Origin: Ophioderma brevispina
Lineage: Eukaryota; Echinodermata; Ophiuroidea; Amphilepidida; Ophiodermatidae
NCBI GenBank assembly: GCA_023653785.1
Contig: JAMKCH010078773.1
Span: forward strand, 305,131-369,130
DNA: 64,000 nt
Direction: 5' to 3'
The stretch's first letter is position 1. The number at the start of each line of letters is the position of its first letter. Shown here piece by piece: positions 47,427-58,216 of the stretch. Both the position numbers and the translations under genes were made by a program. The notes under the pieces were generated by a model. The model was not told the DNA's origin. It made no database searches and worked only from the letters and a program-made list of their open reading frames with translations.

Positions 47427-47680
47427 TTTTTGAATGCTCGTCATGCAGAAAACACCTTTGCCCTGCATAGAATGGTCCCGTCCATTTTTGGTGGCCTGAG
47501 GGGTCTCCGTCGTCATGCTTTTGTTTACTTGCGTCTTGACGACTGCATTCAGTAATCCAACGCGTGTGCGTTTCTTACTTTTTTTGTTTTAATCCAATCA
47601 GGGTTGGCCTTTCTCCTTTTGTCCCAGGATTTGTTGTATTCTGCTTCACTCGCATGTCAGACTGCATCAAAGAGATCATT
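47427..47680 (+). repeat. Ngaro split repeat A1
   Basis: It begins GTTTTTGAATGCTCGTC and includes AATGGTCCCGTCC, TTTACTTGCGTC and CTGCATTCAGTAATC. All are repeated in the same order at 51959-52232. Confidence 0.9.
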
Positions 47681-47689
47681 ATTTTTTAT

Positions 47690-48360
47690 CAGGGGGGCCT
47701 TTAAGGCTTTATTCAGCACTTGTCTTACCCTGAGGGTGAGTCCATAAACGACGGTTTAGACCAAGTTGTGTAATTTGAAGTATGCTAGCTTTGATGTGGC
47801 AGTCCAATTGGTAGTAGGGATGGAAGAGAGCTTCTATGGCGAAAGCAGCATTGATCAGCTTCAGGCTACTCACCTATTCCCCTGACGGACTTTCCAAGCT
47901 TTTGGGAATGAAGGTTTTGGATCAATTTTACATAGATAAAATCTCTTCCTATGGGGGCATCATGTTCACCTGCTCTTTTGAGAAATTTCTCTTTTATTGA
48001 GTGGGCGGTTAAAAAAATAGGCGGATTGGGAGCGTTACTCACATTGGATGACTTCTTCCTCGCTGGGGTGATTTGAGATGATAGTCCGCCATTCTTGCCA
48101 ACGGCCTCGTAAATTGTTTCGAGCGGGTGTGTAAAAATTTGGGAGTCCCCTTAGCTGCTGATAAATCAGTAGGGCCTGTTTCAAAAATTACTTATCTAGG
48201 CCTGGACTTGATTTCGTCCCTCAGATTTATTTCAATCCCTCAATCTAAACTGGGTTCCATTTTGGATCAAGTTAATGGCAGTTTAAATTCATCCAAAGTC
48301 CTCCTGAGGGACTTGCAGCATTGGGATAGGTTCGCTGTCCTTTGTCTGTAAGGCTGTAAC
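47690..48360 (+). pseudogene. Ngaro reverse transcriptase, frameshifted, 5' truncated
   Basis: Pieces in several frames give LSYPEG then ESINDGLDQ, YIDK, SFEKF, TLDDFFLAG (catalytic Asp pair in LDDF at 48044-48055) and LGVPLAADKSVGPVSKITYL then GLDL. These are the hallmarks of DIRS/Ngaro RT. The domain starts at the INDG motif immediately after A1, so the first RT motifs are absent. Confidence 0.85.
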
Positions 48361-48439
48361 TCCAGGGAGGGCCTTTTTGCGCAGATTCATAGACTTAACT
48401 TGCGGCATTAAAAAGGCAGGACCAAAATCACATCTATCA

Positions 48440-48900
48440 CCGGATCTTTGAAAGATTTGAAATGTGGCGATCTTCCTTCAACATTTCAATGGGTTCAACC
48501 ATCATACCTGATCAAATGTGGTCAGGTGGGGATGACTTACAATTTTTTTACTGATGCTAGGGGGGAATTGGTTTTGGGGATTCTTCCAAGGCAAGTGGTT
48601 CCAGCAAAATGGCCTGATGTTGTTAAAAACTCGTCCATGCGTGGTTAGAATTCTTTCCTATTGTAGTTGCGGTGGTTTTATGGGGGGATCACCTAAATGG
48701 CAAAAAGGTCATCCTCAGGTCGGATAATAAGGCTGTGGTATATATAATCAATAAACAAACGTCAAAAATGTCCTAAATTATGGATTTGGTCGTTTTTTCA
48801 TTCTCCAATGTTTAAAGTCAAATGTTGCTTTCTGTGCTAACATATTCCGGGCAAGAATAATAACATAGCGGATGCTCTTTCACGTTCCAGGTAGCACGGT
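48440..48900 (+). pseudogene. Ngaro RNase H domain
   Basis: FFTDARGELVLG carries the first catalytic Asp (48541-48576). VILRSDNKAVVYIINKQTSK carries a later one (about 48710-48770). NIADALSRSR (48862-48892) is the closing motif seen in DIRS-like RNase H. Frameshifts separate the pieces. Confidence 0.85.
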
Positions 48901-48980
48901 TCCGGAAGTTGGCCCCAGATACAGACGAAGTGGGCACAGTGGTGCCATCCTTTCTCTTTGGAGGATTTTGACCAGGGAAA

Positions 48981-49862
48981 ATGCAACGTTTTCTTAAAGC
49001 TTCCTTGGCAACTTCTACGTGGTCTCTTTATTCAAGATGTGTAGAAACATTTTTAAAGTTTATGGATAATTTCCTCTTAACCAAATATTGGCTGCAACTC
49101 AAACCACATCGTGGCTTTTATTTCCTTTTTTGTCAATTAAGGGCTGGCCCTTCATCGATAGCTCTCACTATCAAGCATTGGCCTTTGTCCACAAAGCCAA
49201 CGGTTGGGCTGACTTCCAACTTATTCGTTTATTGGTAAGAATTTAAGAGAGGGTTGCAAAAGGCTTAATGTTAGATCAACTCTAGGCTGCCTATTCTCCA
49301 AGTATTTTGGAATCATGATTAGCAGGTTACCTAGTGTCTGTAAGTTCACAATATGAGACCCTCCTGTTCAGGGCAGCATTCCTTTTATCTTTTTTGGGTT
49401 GTTGCGGGTTGGGGAATTCATGTCCTAAAAAGTCAGGTGTTTTCCCTCAATTCTTGCAAAGATGTGTTGTAAGCTTCGTAACAGTAGCAAAATTGATGGA
49501 GATAACAATTATATCCCCAAGACGGACCAAGGGGTTTGTCCTTCCTTTAACTATTGAATGCTCATCATTTCATCTTTTGTGTCCTATTAGAGCTGTTTGA
49601 GGATTTTTGTCTGGAGAGAAACCATTTTTGCAAGGTCCCTTTTCATTCACTTTGGGGGTGATCCTCTACTTCATATCCCAATTTCTTTCCATGTTGAGAA
49701 AGTACTATCAACTAATTGGCCTGCTCCTATCATTTCAGCGCACATAGCTTTAGAATAGGTGCAGCCACAGCTGGCCGCATTAGGCGGCGCTTCTGATGAC
49801 AGAATTAAAGAACTGGGTCGATGGAATCCTCAGCTTTTAGGTCTTATATTAGGCCAAATCTA
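48981..49862 (+). pseudogene. Ngaro tyrosine recombinase
   Basis: The N-terminal part reads LKASLATSTWSLYSRCVETF then LKFM, a typical core-binding helix. The C-terminal part reads, across two one-base shifts, H-x-x-R (CAC at 49740, FRIGAAT), LAALGGASDDRIKELGRWN and AFRSYIRP, in which the Tyr is the predicted nucleophile. The middle part (49334-49600) gives LLFRAAFLLSFLGCCGLG. The enzyme would join the circular cDNA to the chromosome without a target duplication. Confidence 0.83.
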
Positions 49863-50333
49863 ATTGGTCAAACTCACAAAATATTTTTGTAGTAAATTAT
49901 GCATTGTTTCCAATTTGTAGGTATTTCATCTGCTTGATAGGTATCTCTCTCTCGTCCTTGGGAACTGGCATCTTTTTTTTTCAACTGTTTTCATATTTCT
50001 TTTTATTTTTATTTTTCAATTTTAGTATTGTTTTGAGGGTCCTTTATTAACTCATAATGGATAATTTAATCTCTTTCAGGCTGGGTAAAAAGAGAATATG
50101 AAAAATAGAAGGTTGCTCGTGTCAGGTTTATTTATTATACCGTTTTTTTTATGTTCTAATCTTTGATTGACATTGAATTTTCAGGCATCTCTACTAAAAA
50201 AAACAAAAAAAACGTTGAGATGTTAATCTTTCTCTTCGAAATTTTCAAAATTATACTATCATATTCTAAGTTTTTATGTTTCAAATCCATCACGATATTT
50301 TACTAATATAGTTCTCTCTTCATTTCAGGCGAA

Positions 50334-50919
50334 ATGCGTACCTGGGTTGTGGGAGATAGTATTGTGGCTCGCGCAGGGAAACATAACACTCAGTTACAAG
50401 GTGGCGGATTGACTACCTGGAATGGTTTACCCGGTGGCAGAATGCTGAACTTGCAGAACAGACTGGGAAGATTTATGTATAGAAGGCAATTCCCTACCAC
50501 CATAATAATCCATCTAGGACAAATGATATTTTAAGGCGTCAATTGGCGAGCTTAGAGGTAATATTCTTGCAAATTTGAAGGCTGTAAGAGAACTCCCGCA
50601 TACCAGATATTCTTCTTAGATTGGGCTATTCTTTGGAGAAAAGAAAGGTGCTGGCATAGCTAATACAAGGAATTTGAACATATATGCCCATAAGGTATGC
50701 AGGGAGGAGTTAGGAGGTAATGCCTATGTAATCAGGTATAATGATGTCATACATCCTCGGCTCAATAATATTGATGACCCAGGTCCCCTGTATGAATATG
50801 ACTGTACACATCTCACTGAGAGGGGTAGCCAGTTGTTTCGGGAGCACATTTCAAATGCGCTCTTGTTGTTCAATTCTAATCCCCAAGTTTTGTCTTATCC
50901 TTCTGATCCTGAGTGTTAG
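50334..50919 (+). pseudogene. Ngaro SGNH-hydrolase ORF
   Basis: The first frame gives TWVVGDSIVARAG with the nucleophile-type GDS block, GGG, and TTIIIHLGQ, where one indel hides the block III Asn (HLGxND). The second frame (from 50674) ends YEYDCTHLTERG, the D-x-x-H dyad of block V. Known Ngaro elements of animals often carry such an esterase-like ORF after the recombinase; its role there is unknown. The middle of the domain is broken by several stops. Confidence 0.8.
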
Positions 50920-50959
50920 TCCTGAGTGATTTCCCTAATAAATCATTTTTCAAAAATAA

Positions 50960-51956
50960 AAAGGGGGGGGTTAGGCAAGTTATATGCATATTATGACATG
51001 TAACTTGTTGCGTGATTTATTTTAAGTGAAAAATTTATGAATTTAAAGGTTATGGATTAAATTAGGTGCCAGTTTATATCTTGGTCCATTTCATATTCAT
51101 ATTCTTTTGTTTTGAGCATTTTGGTTTATTTTCAATTTTCACAAAATTAATTTATAATTAACTACCAATTTGCAACTACTCTCCAGGTATTTCCCAGGCG
51201 AGGATGCTCGGTAACCTTCTATCGGGTATTTTTGTTGCAGGATTTTTCAAAGTAATTTCTATATTATATAATTCTGTGTTGGCTAAGCTTCAATGTTGAT
51301 ATATAAAGTGTAATAAGCTTTTATTTTGCAAAATTCAACTCTCTCTATTGTATTTAGATATGCAACTTCTCCCCAGGTAACTCCCCTGTGAAGATGCTCG
51401 GAACCTCCTCGAGTAGGTTGAAAAAATGATAAATGCTAGCACTTGCTTAAAGGCTTCAACTTTGCTGTTTTTGCTAATTTGTTTGCTTGCCTTTGCGTAA
51501 ATTCACGTCAGGGTTGGGTTATTTCACACATTGTCCTTTGCTTGGCCTTTTGGGGTAATTTTCCCTCGTAGGAATTGGGAATTCCCCCTTTATATTATTT
51601 CATATTGCTTTCTAAAAAGTCATAATTATTTTTGGCGCTTTTGCCTTTGCGTAAAATCACGTCAGTGTTTGTGGTGTATTTCACACATTCGCTTATGCTC
51701 CCTTAGATTTTCCCTAAGTTTGATCTGGGCAGTATCACCGGAGTCCTTACATTTATTTTTTTCGTGCTACATTTGATGTCCTTGCTCTGCTGAAGCTTGG
51801 CTATATATTATTTGTTGGTTTAAAATTATTTTTACATTTTGTGCATCATTTTTTCTGTGGTTAAAATAAACGGCTTGATCCTATTTGATGGCTGACATGC
51901 GATGCTCAAAAATTTTTGCTTCTCCATTTTGTTTAAAATTTCTCTGTCGAGGGGTA
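50960..51956 (+). repeat. Ngaro split repeat B1
   Basis: It is about 1 kb, matching 52285-53259. Inside it, two related pairs are seen: TTTCCCAGGCGAGGATGCTC with CTCCCCTGTGAAGATGCTCG, and two copies of TTTGCGTAAATTCACGTCAG. It ends CTGTCGAGGGGTAATA. Confidence 0.9.
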
Positions 51957-51958
51957 AT

Positions 51959-52232
51959 AAGTTTTTGAATGCTCGTCTGAGAAAACACCTTTGCCCCTGC
52001 AGAGAAATGGTCCCGTCCCTTTTTTGTGGCTGAGTGGTCCTCCGGTCGTCTGCTTTGGTTTACTTGCGTCCTTGAGACTGCATTCAGTAATCAATCGCGG
52101 TGGTGCGTTCTTAACTTTTTTTGTTTTTAATCCAAAATCAGGGTGGGCTTTATCCTTTTTGTCGACAGGAGTTGGGGGGGAGTCGGCGTGCACGCAGGCA
52201 GACGGCATCAAAGAAGAGCAATTGTATTTTCT
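51959..52232 (+). repeat. Ngaro split repeat A2
   Basis: It begins GTTTTTGAATGCTCGTCTG directly after B1 and follows A1 through GACGGCATCAAAGA. Differences from A1 are mostly single-base indels. Confidence 0.9.
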
Positions 52233-52284
52233 CCCCACCACCACCCCTCCCTATATTAATTTATTTTGTCATAATGCTTCTTCG

Positions 52285-53259
52285 TTCCAGGGTAAGGAAT
52301 GTAATTACAATGTGTTTGGGGTGATTTTTTTAATGAAACATTAATGAATTTAAAGGTTATGGACTAAATTAGGTGCCAAGGTTTATATCTTGGCTTGGTA
52401 CATTGCATATTCATAATTCTTTTGTTTTGAGCGTTTTGGCTTATTTTCAATTGTCACATTTAAATTATAAATAATTAACTATCCAATTTGCACTACTCTC
52501 CAGGTATTTCCCAGGCGAGGATGCTCGGGACATTCTCTCGGTATTTTGTGCAGGATTTTTCAAAGTGATAATTTCTATATTAAATATTATATGTGTTGGC
52601 TAAGCTCAATATTGATCTATAAAGTGTAATAAGCTGTTTTTTGCAAAAATCACTCTCCTCTAATGTATTTGATATGTAACTTCTCCCAGGTAACTCCCCT
52701 GTGAAGATGCTCGGAACCTCCTCGAGTATGGTTGCAAAATGAGTAAATCTAGCAAATGCTTAAGGCTTCAGCTTGGCTATTTTGCTAATTTTTTTGCTTG
52801 TGCCTTTGCGTAAATTCACGTCAGGGTTGGGTTATCACACATTCTCCTTTGCTTGGCTTTTGGTTAATTTTTCACTCAGTAGGAAATTTTGGAATTTCCC
52901 CCTTTATATTATTTCATATTGCTTGCAAAATGATAATTATTTTTGCTGCTTGCCTTTGCGTAAAATCACGTCAGGGTTGGGTGTTTTTCACACATGCGCT
53001 TATTGCTTTCCCTTAGGATTTTCCTAATTTGGATCTGGGCACTATCAACCGAGTCCTTACATTTAATTTTCCGTGCTAACATTTGATGCCGTGTCTGCTG
53101 AAGCCTTTGCTTATTATAATTTTTGTTTAAAATTTTTTACATTTTGTGCACATTTTTCTGTGGTTACAATAAAAGGCTTGAATCCTATTTGATGCTGACA
53201 TGGGATTGCCACAAATTTTTGCTTCTCCATTGTTTAATTTCTTCTGTCGAGGGGTAATA
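52285..53259 (+). repeat. Ngaro split repeat B2
   Basis: This is the second copy of B, ending CTGTCGAGGGGTAATA, which marks the right end of the element. It keeps the same internal duplicated motifs as B1. Confidence 0.9.
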
Positions 53260-53430
53260 TGGCCAATTTAAATGTTGACATTTCTGGTGCAATATTGAAC
53301 ATTTTCCCCTTGAACCTTTTTTTCCCCCTACATACCCTCTGACAGACCCCAGGTAGGAACCCTGGGGGATGAATTAACAGGTGAGTAGGGGGGTTCCCTC
53401 CCCTCCTACAATATACCAAAGATTGTAAAC

Positions 53431-54030
53431 CCGGGAGCTAGCACACATTTGTAACACTCTCAAGTACAAAAGGTTTGAGTGATTAATATGTTGACAGACT
53501 GAAACGCTACTAATACTTAGGGGGGTAAACAGATCAAGCCCCATTGAATGCAATGGAGGGACGTTGGACTTCTGTGCCCCCTACATCGAAACTAAGCATT
53601 TAGACAGTCCAAAAAACGATTCCTTATTTTAATCCTATGAACCCACCACCCACCAATATTTGCACCATTTTTTATATCCAAATCGGAGCGACTTTTTTTT
53701 TTAAAATTTGACCCCTGTACAACTGAAGTTGACCCTTATTATTGATTTTTGGCTGTTTTTTAAGCCTATACTCTGAAAACTTTAGGCTGTCAATGACAAA
53801 ACTATATCTTTTCGAATCCTTATGGTTAGACACATAACATGTGTGAGTTTCAACATGATTGGATCAATTTCCAAATTTGACCCCTGTACAAACTTTGTTT
53901 TGGCCCCCTCTCCCTTAGGCACCACTTGCGGCACTTAAGAACACATTTCAGGGGTCTCTGTCAGCCTGTCAACATATTAATACGCAACCTTTTGTACTTG
54001 AGATGTGTTACAAAGTGTGCTAGCTCCAGG
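53431..54030. mobile_element. Foldback MITE, copy 2 of the 10.2-kb family
   Basis: It begins CCGGGAGCTAGCACACATTT and GTAACACTCTCAAGTAC and ends with the inverted match (GTACTTGAGATGTGTTAC, GCTAGCTCCAGGG). Inside, AAATTTGACCCCTGTACAA and CAGGGGTCTCTGTCAGCC are shared with 10159-10652. Confidence 0.83.
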
Positions 54031-54908
54031 GCTATTGGCTACTCTATCGCATCCAGAAACAAAAGATCTGGCCAAATTTCCAGGGTTTAACATTTTTGTA
54101 TACGGACATACATACTGACGGACCTACGGCGGACCATTTTATAGTCCCCTCCCGAACTTCGTTCGGCGGGGACAAAAATCGTCTTAAGCACTATCAGTGA
54201 TCCCCCCGAGTAGTAGTAGTATAGACTATGGGGTGTAGACCCAAATACAACTGCATAACAAATTCCGTAGTTCCAATCAAGGGAGAAAACAAACCCGGTG
54301 TAAAATTTTGTAAATTTATTAACATGACATAACCGTCTGTTGCCCCCTAATAAAACTTGCACATTTCTTAAAAAATGAATAAAATTGTCACATTCTCTTT
54401 CATAATTCGTGACCAATGGATAGTATAGACTTCAGCAAACCATTAACTAAAGAATATTACAATGGGCCCGTATGCGGAGCCATTGTTAGCCAGGTTATCA
54501 CCTCCACGATTCGGGTTGAGTAACCAAATAACCCCGTCCTCTTTCAAAATGAACTAACTCACTTTACATTTATGATATTGGTCGTGAACCCTAAGTTTTC
54601 TTCTGAAAGCGCGGTAATTGAATACAAATGAACAGATGAAGTTAAGCAATAAGTTACGAATTCATTCTGCACAAAGTTGTTAGGTCAAAGCTTGCCCGCA
54701 ACCTTCTGGCATGTGTTTGTTTGTCTTTTTACCTTTTCTGAATAAATGTGAAAAACATGGACAAAGTTAATTGAAACGCACTATAGAAGCTCAAAGATTT
54801 ATTTATTTGCGAATGAGCATAAGTATTTTGCCTTACGTCCATTCAAAACGTTCGTCTAAATCGAGAGGTGGTAACACTAGTCTATTCAACCGCAAGACAT
54901 ATAACGTG

Positions 54909-55065
54909 GTGTGACAATTAGCGACCCTGGGTTACTAGTACCCACCCCCTGATTTGAGCAACTTGTAACGGGGTCATAAAATCTTCATAATTCCTGGCAG
55001 TTTATTCCGTAAGTTTGCTGAATTCAGGGTGGGTCACTAGTGACCAGGGTCGCTAATTGTCACAC
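54909..55065. mobile_element. 157-bp MITE with ~38-bp inverted ends
   Basis: GTGTGACAATTAGCGACCCT followed by ACTAGTACCCACCC on the left is inverted on the right as GGGTGGGTCACTAGTGACC and AGGGTCGCTAATTGTCACAC. No clear target duplication was found. Confidence 0.83.
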
Positions 55066-55295
55066 CCCAATATAACAATGGTTCTGCACTCCCATATGAA
55101 AATGAAATCTGAAGTGTTTTTCTACACCGCACACCGGTCCGGTATTGAATATCTTCAGCTCTAGCGTCTGAGCGTATCATTGGTCACTGATATTGGGGGA
55201 AATAAATTGAAGTGACATTTTATTCTTATCCAAGAACTGTGCAGTTTTATTTGGGGCAACAGATAGTTATATGATTTTTAATAATTTATTATGAA

Positions 55296-58216
55296 TTACG
55301 CTTGGTTTTGCTCTCCTTCCGTGATAGGGATTACGAATCGACAGCGCAATAAGGGCAATGGCCCATACCTAGTAGTAATCCAGAGTTTTAAATCCGGGTT
55401 TGTCCCCGGAACGAATGTGGGCCGATTCATCAACCTCACATTCGCAGCAAAAAACCCGCTCCTTACTCCCTCCTTCCACTTCATCTGATTCAATGCATCC
55501 TCATCCCAAACTACCCTCCTACTCCCCTCCTCCACTTGCTTTCTTTCCAGTCTTCTTTTGACGTCTTCTCCTCCTCAAGGCTCCCACTTCAAGCTCAAAA
55601 GCCCTTAAAACACACTCGTCATCCTTCCTCAAAATGTGCCCATACCAACGTACACTAATCGCCTTTGCCAACCAGTTCACCGCTTCCAAACCCCACATCT
55701 GCATCAAGTCCTCAGTCCTCATCCTATCCATCAACTCCACACCACACATCGCTCTCATCATTTGCTCTCTATGTCCTCCCTCCCAGAATCCCCATCTCTT
55801 TTCGCTCAGACACATGTCTCACTCCCATCAGCATCACTGACCTCAACAGCTCTTATACAACACCGTGCCTTTCATCTTAAGGATATCTTTTCCCTTGGCC
55901 CAACTCTCCACATTCCCTAAACTAAACTTCACCTACCCCCACCCATCCCTTACTCTAGCTGTCCACAGCACAACCCACCTCACAAATCCCTCGCCCACCA
56001 CTAACCATGTCCCCCAGGTATGTGAATTCCTTCACCGATTCCACCTCATCACACAATTTTTCCCAGGACTGTTCCACCATCCCTCCAGCACCCTTCTCGC
56101 ATCTCCCACACATAAAATCTCTTGCCAAACTTGGAGTAACTCTCTTCATCTTAGTACATCTCCCGTGGATCCATTTCCCACATTTCTCACACCACACTGA
56201 ATTTGCTTTTACCCTCTTTCCGCACACGCCACATGGGTCTACCTTAATACTCACCACCACCTCCCTCTCCACCCCGCTCACCAACACTTTTGTCTTCCCA
56301 AGGTTTACCTTCAAACCCTTACTCTCAAAAGCCTTCTTCCATTTCCAAAACTTCTCCCTCTTCCAAAACTTCTCCCTCAATCCCTCCATTGTCTCACTCA
56401 TTAGAACCAAGTAATCAGCATACAACATCTATCTCACTCATATCATCAAACCCTCTTTTGCCCTCTCTGTAACCACGTCAATCACAATTGCAAAAATCAA
56501 CGGCGAAAAGTACAGAACCTTGATGCACACCCACCTTCACCTCAAACTCCTCAGACAAATCCAACCCCACTAACTCTTGTCTTTGCTCCTTCATACAAAC
56601 TCATCACTGCTTTAACCATTACTTCTGGTATCCCTGTCTTCCTCATTGCCCACTCCATCACTTTCCTCGGTACTCTTATCAAATGCCTTCTCCAAGTCTA
56701 CAAAACACATATACAACTTCTTCCCTTTAGCTTGATATTCATCTTGTAACCTCCTCAAAATATACACTGCATCTATCGTTCCCTTCCCTGGCATAAACAT
56801 CTCATCCACTTCCACTATCTTCCGAATCATATTCTCTAAAACCCTCTCCACAATTTTCATTGCATACTCCAACAACTTCACACCCCTATATGCGCCACAA
56901 CTCATTGCACCCTCTTTCCCTTTAAAAATTGGAACTACCACACTCACTGCCCACTCCTCTGGCATCCCTCCTCCATCTAACACTATCTGACACAACTCCA
57001 TCATCACCCCAATCCCTATCTCTCCACTAGCAATAATCATCTCAACACTCACCTCTGAGGGTCCAGCCGCCTTTCCTTTTTCATTTCTCCGATTGCCTTC
57101 ACCACCTCCTCCAGGGTGACCCCCTCAACTGGCCCTTCCACCACATCAGCTTCCACCTTCTGATCCCACTCATTCTCCTCATTCATGATTCTCTCCATAT
57201 GCTCTTTCCAAACTCTACATTTATCTCTCTCACTGAAATTCAACTTTCCATCACTTCCCCTCATATATCTTCCCCTTCGACATCTCTTCCACCCTTTTTC
57301 ATTGCCTTCACAATCTTATACACCTTGTTTGGATTCTCTCTCAACAAACTCAGCCCCTTCTCAGCCTCCTCCTTCATAGCCCTCGCCACCACTTTCTTTG
57401 CTCGCTTCTTCAATCTCTTATACCTCGCTTTATTCTCATCCTTACTGTTTTCCCTCACATCCTTATATGCATCTTTCCTTTTCACTATCGCCTCATTCCC
57501 TTCTGCATTCCACCACCCCGTATCTCTCCTACCTCTCCTACCTTTCTTTTTCCCACATACTTCATCACATGGCTGTAACACCCCTTCTTTAAAGCGCTCC
57601 CACAGATCCGACACACCAGGCACCACAAGCCTCAACTCTCGCCTCAAAATTCTTTCTTGTCTCTTCTTCTTTCAGCTTCCATACTTTCCTCCTCTCCTGC
57701 ATTACCTTTCTCGCCACCTTTTTCACCTTTCTCTTAACCAACAACCCGTGTTGCAATTCCCCTCTCTCCTGAACCACGTATTCACTACACATAACTCTTT
57801 TTCATCACAAAACTCCAACAACAATCTTCCATCCAGATTCCTCTCCCCAAACCCACTTCCTTCGTGAACACCTTCGAAGCCGTCGATCCTTTTCCCCACA
57901 TGCCCATTGAAATCTCCAACACACAGGACCAATTCCCCCCACACTTTGTACATCCCATTCATCTGCCAACTCATCATAAAAATTGCTCCTTCTCTTCACG
58001 TCTTCTTCCACACTGCGGGGCATAGCCGCATACCTGCCTCACCACCTCCTCCTCAAATACCATCACGGTGGACATCACCCTATCACTCTTCCTTCTCACC
58101 TCCACTACCTTTTCACACAATTCCTCTTTCACCAGAACCCCCGCACCCCCCGTCATGAGGAAGGAGAAAGTCACCAACCAGGATCTCCGAAAGAAAACCG
58201 ATGTACATGACATCAA
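55296..58216 (-). mobile_element. RTE-like LINE, degraded
   Basis: Read on the minus strand the pieces come in the LINE order. An apurinic endonuclease (TGGAGVLVKEEL, YAPQCGRRREEKEQF, VLCVGDFNGHVGKR) lies at 58216-57723. A basic linker lies at 57647-57261. An RT (MPEEWAVSVVVPIFKGKEG, FVDLEKAFD, YADYLVLM) lies at 57264-56370. A PHD finger lies at 56233-56099, then EFTYLGDMVS, then a C-terminal region with SVRWYGHILRKDDE at 55815-55519. At least six frame breaks divide it. The family resembles the non-LTR elements whose endonuclease is often annotated as craniofacial development protein 2-like. Confidence 0.88.
56099..56233 (-). other. PHD finger inside the LINE polyprotein
   Basis: The spacing is C-x2-C-x10-C-x2-C-x4-H-x2-C-x15-C-x2-C (DPCGVCGKRV, SVWCEKCGKWIHGRC, DFMCGRC), a complete C4HC3 ligand set. 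It follows the RT thumb (GLKVNLGKTKVLVSG) in the same frame. Confidence 0.85.

Larger units (their letters stand above)
47427..53259 (+). mobile_element. Ngaro-type tyrosine-recombinase retrotransposon
   Basis: The order is A1 (47427-47680), reverse transcriptase, RNase H, tyrosine recombinase, SGNH hydrolase, B1 (50960-51956), A2 (51959-52232), B2 (52285-53259). A1 matches A2 and B1 matches B2 as direct copies. Split direct repeats with a recombinase in place of an integrase define the Ngaro group of the DIRS order; DIRS1-type elements instead have inverted ends. No gag frame is present between A1 and the RT. All coding parts have frameshifts, so this copy is not autonomous as read. Confidence 0.9.

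Noticed and set aside
51933..52344. Overlapping ~100-residue frames on both strands near 52 kb
   Set aside because: They cross the A2 and B2 repeats of the Ngaro element and are not conserved as frames in A1.
55636..57867. Long serine/proline-rich frames on the plus strand (up to 222 residues)
   Set aside because: They are antisense shadows of the minus-strand LINE, which has clear endonuclease, RT and PHD motifs.
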